A stretch of 25,661 nt of DNA from positions 1 through 25,661 of the forward strand of contig JAEDMP010000032.1 in NCBI GenBank assembly GCA_016302965.1, given 5' to 3'. Positions 24,608 through 25,661 of the stretch are shown piece after piece. The notes under the pieces are model-generated. The model was given only the letters and a program-made list of their open reading frames with translations, did not search any database and had not been told where the DNA came from. Made by a program: the position numbers and the translations under genes. The stretch is from Bacteroidaceae bacterium. Lineage in GTDB: Bacteria > Bacteroidota > Bacteroidia > Bacteroidales > Bacteroidaceae. How positions within the stretch are numbered: the first letter of the stretch is position 1; every line of letters begins with the position of its first letter.

Positions 24608-24759
24608 GTACGCCCGCGGACGTACGCTGGTACGTTGGACAGCGTACCTCAGTACACTGCTCAGCGTACCTCAGTACACTGCTCAGCGTACCAGAGTACA
24701 CTCCCCAACGTACTGCTGTCATCCAGCCCAACGTACTGCTGTCATCCAGCCCAGCGTAC
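24608..24759. repeat. Array of twelve GTAC motifs with fixed alternating spacing
   Basis: GTAC begins at 24608, 24622, 24630, 24644, 24652, 24666, 24674, 24688, 24696, 24710, 24733 and 24756. The steps are 14, 8, 14, 8, 14, 8, 14, 8, 14, 23, 23. The first part is thus a 22-bp unit GTAC-N10-GTAC-N4, of which two copies differ at two bases. The last part is a 23-bp unit, with two copies differing at one base. The GTAC-N4-GTAC cores are dyads; the best is ACGTAC-GCTG-GTACGT (24620-24635). The array lies between the pckA terminator and the ATPase promoter. It is not a coding repeat: the frames through it have no family resemblance. The function is unknown. Confidence 0.9.
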
Positions 24760-24780
24760 TGGCATCATCCTTATATAGCA

Positions 24781-24817
24781 AAAGAAGGCGTTCCCTCGGA
24801 TGGGGGACGCCTTCTTT
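24781..24817 (-). terminator. pckA terminator
   Basis: AAAGAAGGCGTTCCC (24781-24795) pairs with 24803-24817 through 15 positions, one of them a wobble, around a 7-nt loop. It lies 54 nt after the pckA stop on the minus strand, with TTCTTTTGC forming the T-rich end. Confidence 0.82.
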
Positions 24818-24870
24818 CTTGGATGTTATCTCATGCGGCCATGCGGGCACGACCGCTTTGAAGAGACGGA

Positions 24871-25661
24871 TTAGAGCTGGGGACCAGCAGCCACGAGAGC
24901 CTTGCCAGCCTCGTTGGTGGTGTACTTGTTGAAGTTCTTGATGAAGCGGGCAGCCAGATCCTTGGCCTTCTCTTCCCACTTGCAAGCGCAATCGTAGGTG
25001 TCGCGGGGGTCGAGGATGGCGGGGTTCACGTTGGGCAGAGAGGTGGGAACCTCGAAGTCGAACATAGGAATCTTCTTGGTCTCAGCCTTCAGGATGCTGC
25101 CATCGAGGATAGCGTCGATGATACCACGGGTATCGGGGATGGAGATACGCTTGCCGGTACCATTCCAGCCGGTGTTCACGAGGTAAGCCTTGGCACCGCT
25201 CTTCTGCATCTTCTTCACGAGCTCCTCAGCATACTTGGTGGGGTGCAGTTCGAGGAAGGCCTGGCCGAAGCAGGCAGAGAAGGTGGGAGTGGGCTCGGTG
25301 ATGCCGCGCTCGGTACCAGCCAACTTGGCGGTGAAGCCAGAGAGGAAGTAGTACTGAGTCTGCTCGGGAGTCAGGATAGACACGGGAGGCAGCACGCCGA
25401 ATGCGTCGGCAGAAAGGAAGATCACGTTCTTGGCAGCGGGAGCGGAAGAACCGGGCTGGATGTTGTTGATGTGGTTGATGGGGTAAGAAACGCGGGTGTT
25501 CTCGGTAACGCTCTTGTCGGCGAAGTCGATCTTGCCGTTGGCGTCAACGGTTACATTCTCCAGAAGGGCGTTGCGCTTGATGGCGTTGTAGATGTCGGGC
25601 TCGCTCTCCTTGTCGAGGTTGATGACCTTGGCATAGCAGCCGCCCTCGAAGTTGAAGACGC
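24871..25661 (-). CDS. pckA: ATP-dependent phosphoenolpyruvate carboxykinase, 5' end outside window
   Basis: The C-terminal 263 residues or so; the frame runs off the right edge of the window. It interconverts oxaloacetate and PEP with ADP/ATP. In succinate-forming gut bacteria it usually works in the carboxylating direction, fixing CO2 and making ATP. The edge sequence reads VFNFEGGCYAKVINL, typical just after the kinase-type P-loop. SYPINHINN, NVIFLSADAFGVLPPVS, KLAGTERG, PTFSACFGQAFL and NTGWNGTGKR follow, all family landmarks. The P-loop itself is outside the window. The stop is TAA at 24871, followed by a terminator hairpin. Confidence 0.97.
   Translation of the reverse strand, partial: VFNFEGGCYAKVINLDKESEPDIYNAIKRNALLENVTVDANGKIDFADKSVTENTRVSYPINHINNIQPGSSAPAAKNVIFLSADAFGVLPPVSILTPEQTQYYFLSGFTAKLAGTERGITEPTPTFSACFGQAFLELHPTKYAEELVKKMQKSGAKAYLVNTGWNGTGKRISIPDTRGIIDAILDGSILKAETKKIPMFDFEVPTSLPNVNPAILDPRDTYDCACKWEEKAKDLAARFIKNFNKYTTNEAGKALVAAGPQL

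Noticed and set aside
24608..24759. CRISPR array
   Set aside because: The units are contiguous 22- or 23-bp repeats with no unique spacers of regular length, and no cas genes are present.
24527..24932. Coding frames through the GTAC array (about 80-117 codons in three frames)
   Set aside because: All three plus-strand frames are open only because the repeat lacks stops. The translated repeats resemble no family, and the frames run into the pckA terminator and the 3' end of pckA on the opposite strand.

Overview
The window reads as chromosomal DNA of a Bacteroidales bacterium, most likely Prevotella or a close relative. Three things point there. Many genes are preceded by the Bacteroidetes promoter (TTTG, about 19-20 bp, TAnnTTTG) and often lack a Shine-Dalgarno site. 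The gene content fits: long-form IspG, an rpoN-purE-ispG cluster, a succinate-type CoA-transferase, ATP-dependent PEP carboxykinase, a C10 protease with BspA-like repeats, and AAA/PD-(D/E)XK proteins. The metabolism implied is succinate/propionate fermentation. The assignment is inference from motifs; no search was run.

Layout. 1-1.6 kb: 3' part of an AAA-ATPase/nuclease-fold gene (+), then a shared hairpin. 1.6-4.7 kb (-): SF1 helicase, YraN-family nuclease-fold protein, VWA protein. 4.8-5.0 kb (-): a 31-residue membrane peptide with its own consensus promoter and terminator. 5.1-8.3 kb: cysS (-) and a CoA-transferase (+) fired from back-to-back promoters. 8.3-11.3 kb: aldo/keto reductase (-) and an RluA-type pseudouridine synthase with a long N-terminal extension (+). 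11.3-14.3 kb (+): acpP, a structured spacer, fabF and rnc (overlapping), closed by a 30-bp near-perfect inverted repeat. 14.3-19.0 kb (-): cluster rpoN, PAP2-like membrane protein, purE, ispG. 19.1-20.5 kb (-): secreted C10 protease with leucine-rich repeats. 20.6-22.3 kb (-): kduI-kduD for unsaturated uronate breakdown, with terminator. 22.6-24.4 kb (-): a second, complete AAA-ATPase/nuclease-fold gene. 24.4-24.9 kb: a 490-bp gene-free stretch with an orphan hairpin and a regular array of twelve GTAC motifs. 24.9 kb to end (-): 3' part of pckA.

How the genes fit together. PckA and the CoA-transferase belong to the carbon route from PEP through oxaloacetate and succinate to acetate/propionate. 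KduI and KduD feed pectin- or glycosaminoglycan-derived uronates into 2-keto-3-deoxygluconate. acpP/fabF form the fatty-acid elongation core, with rnc translationally coupled to fabF. CysS, RluA and RNase III act in translation and RNA processing. Nothing looks like a phage, an integrative element or a complete IS.

The least explained items are the GTAC array (24608-24759), the tiny membrane peptide gene (4822-4917), the paired hairpins between acpP and fabF, and the C10 protease that appears to lack a propeptide.
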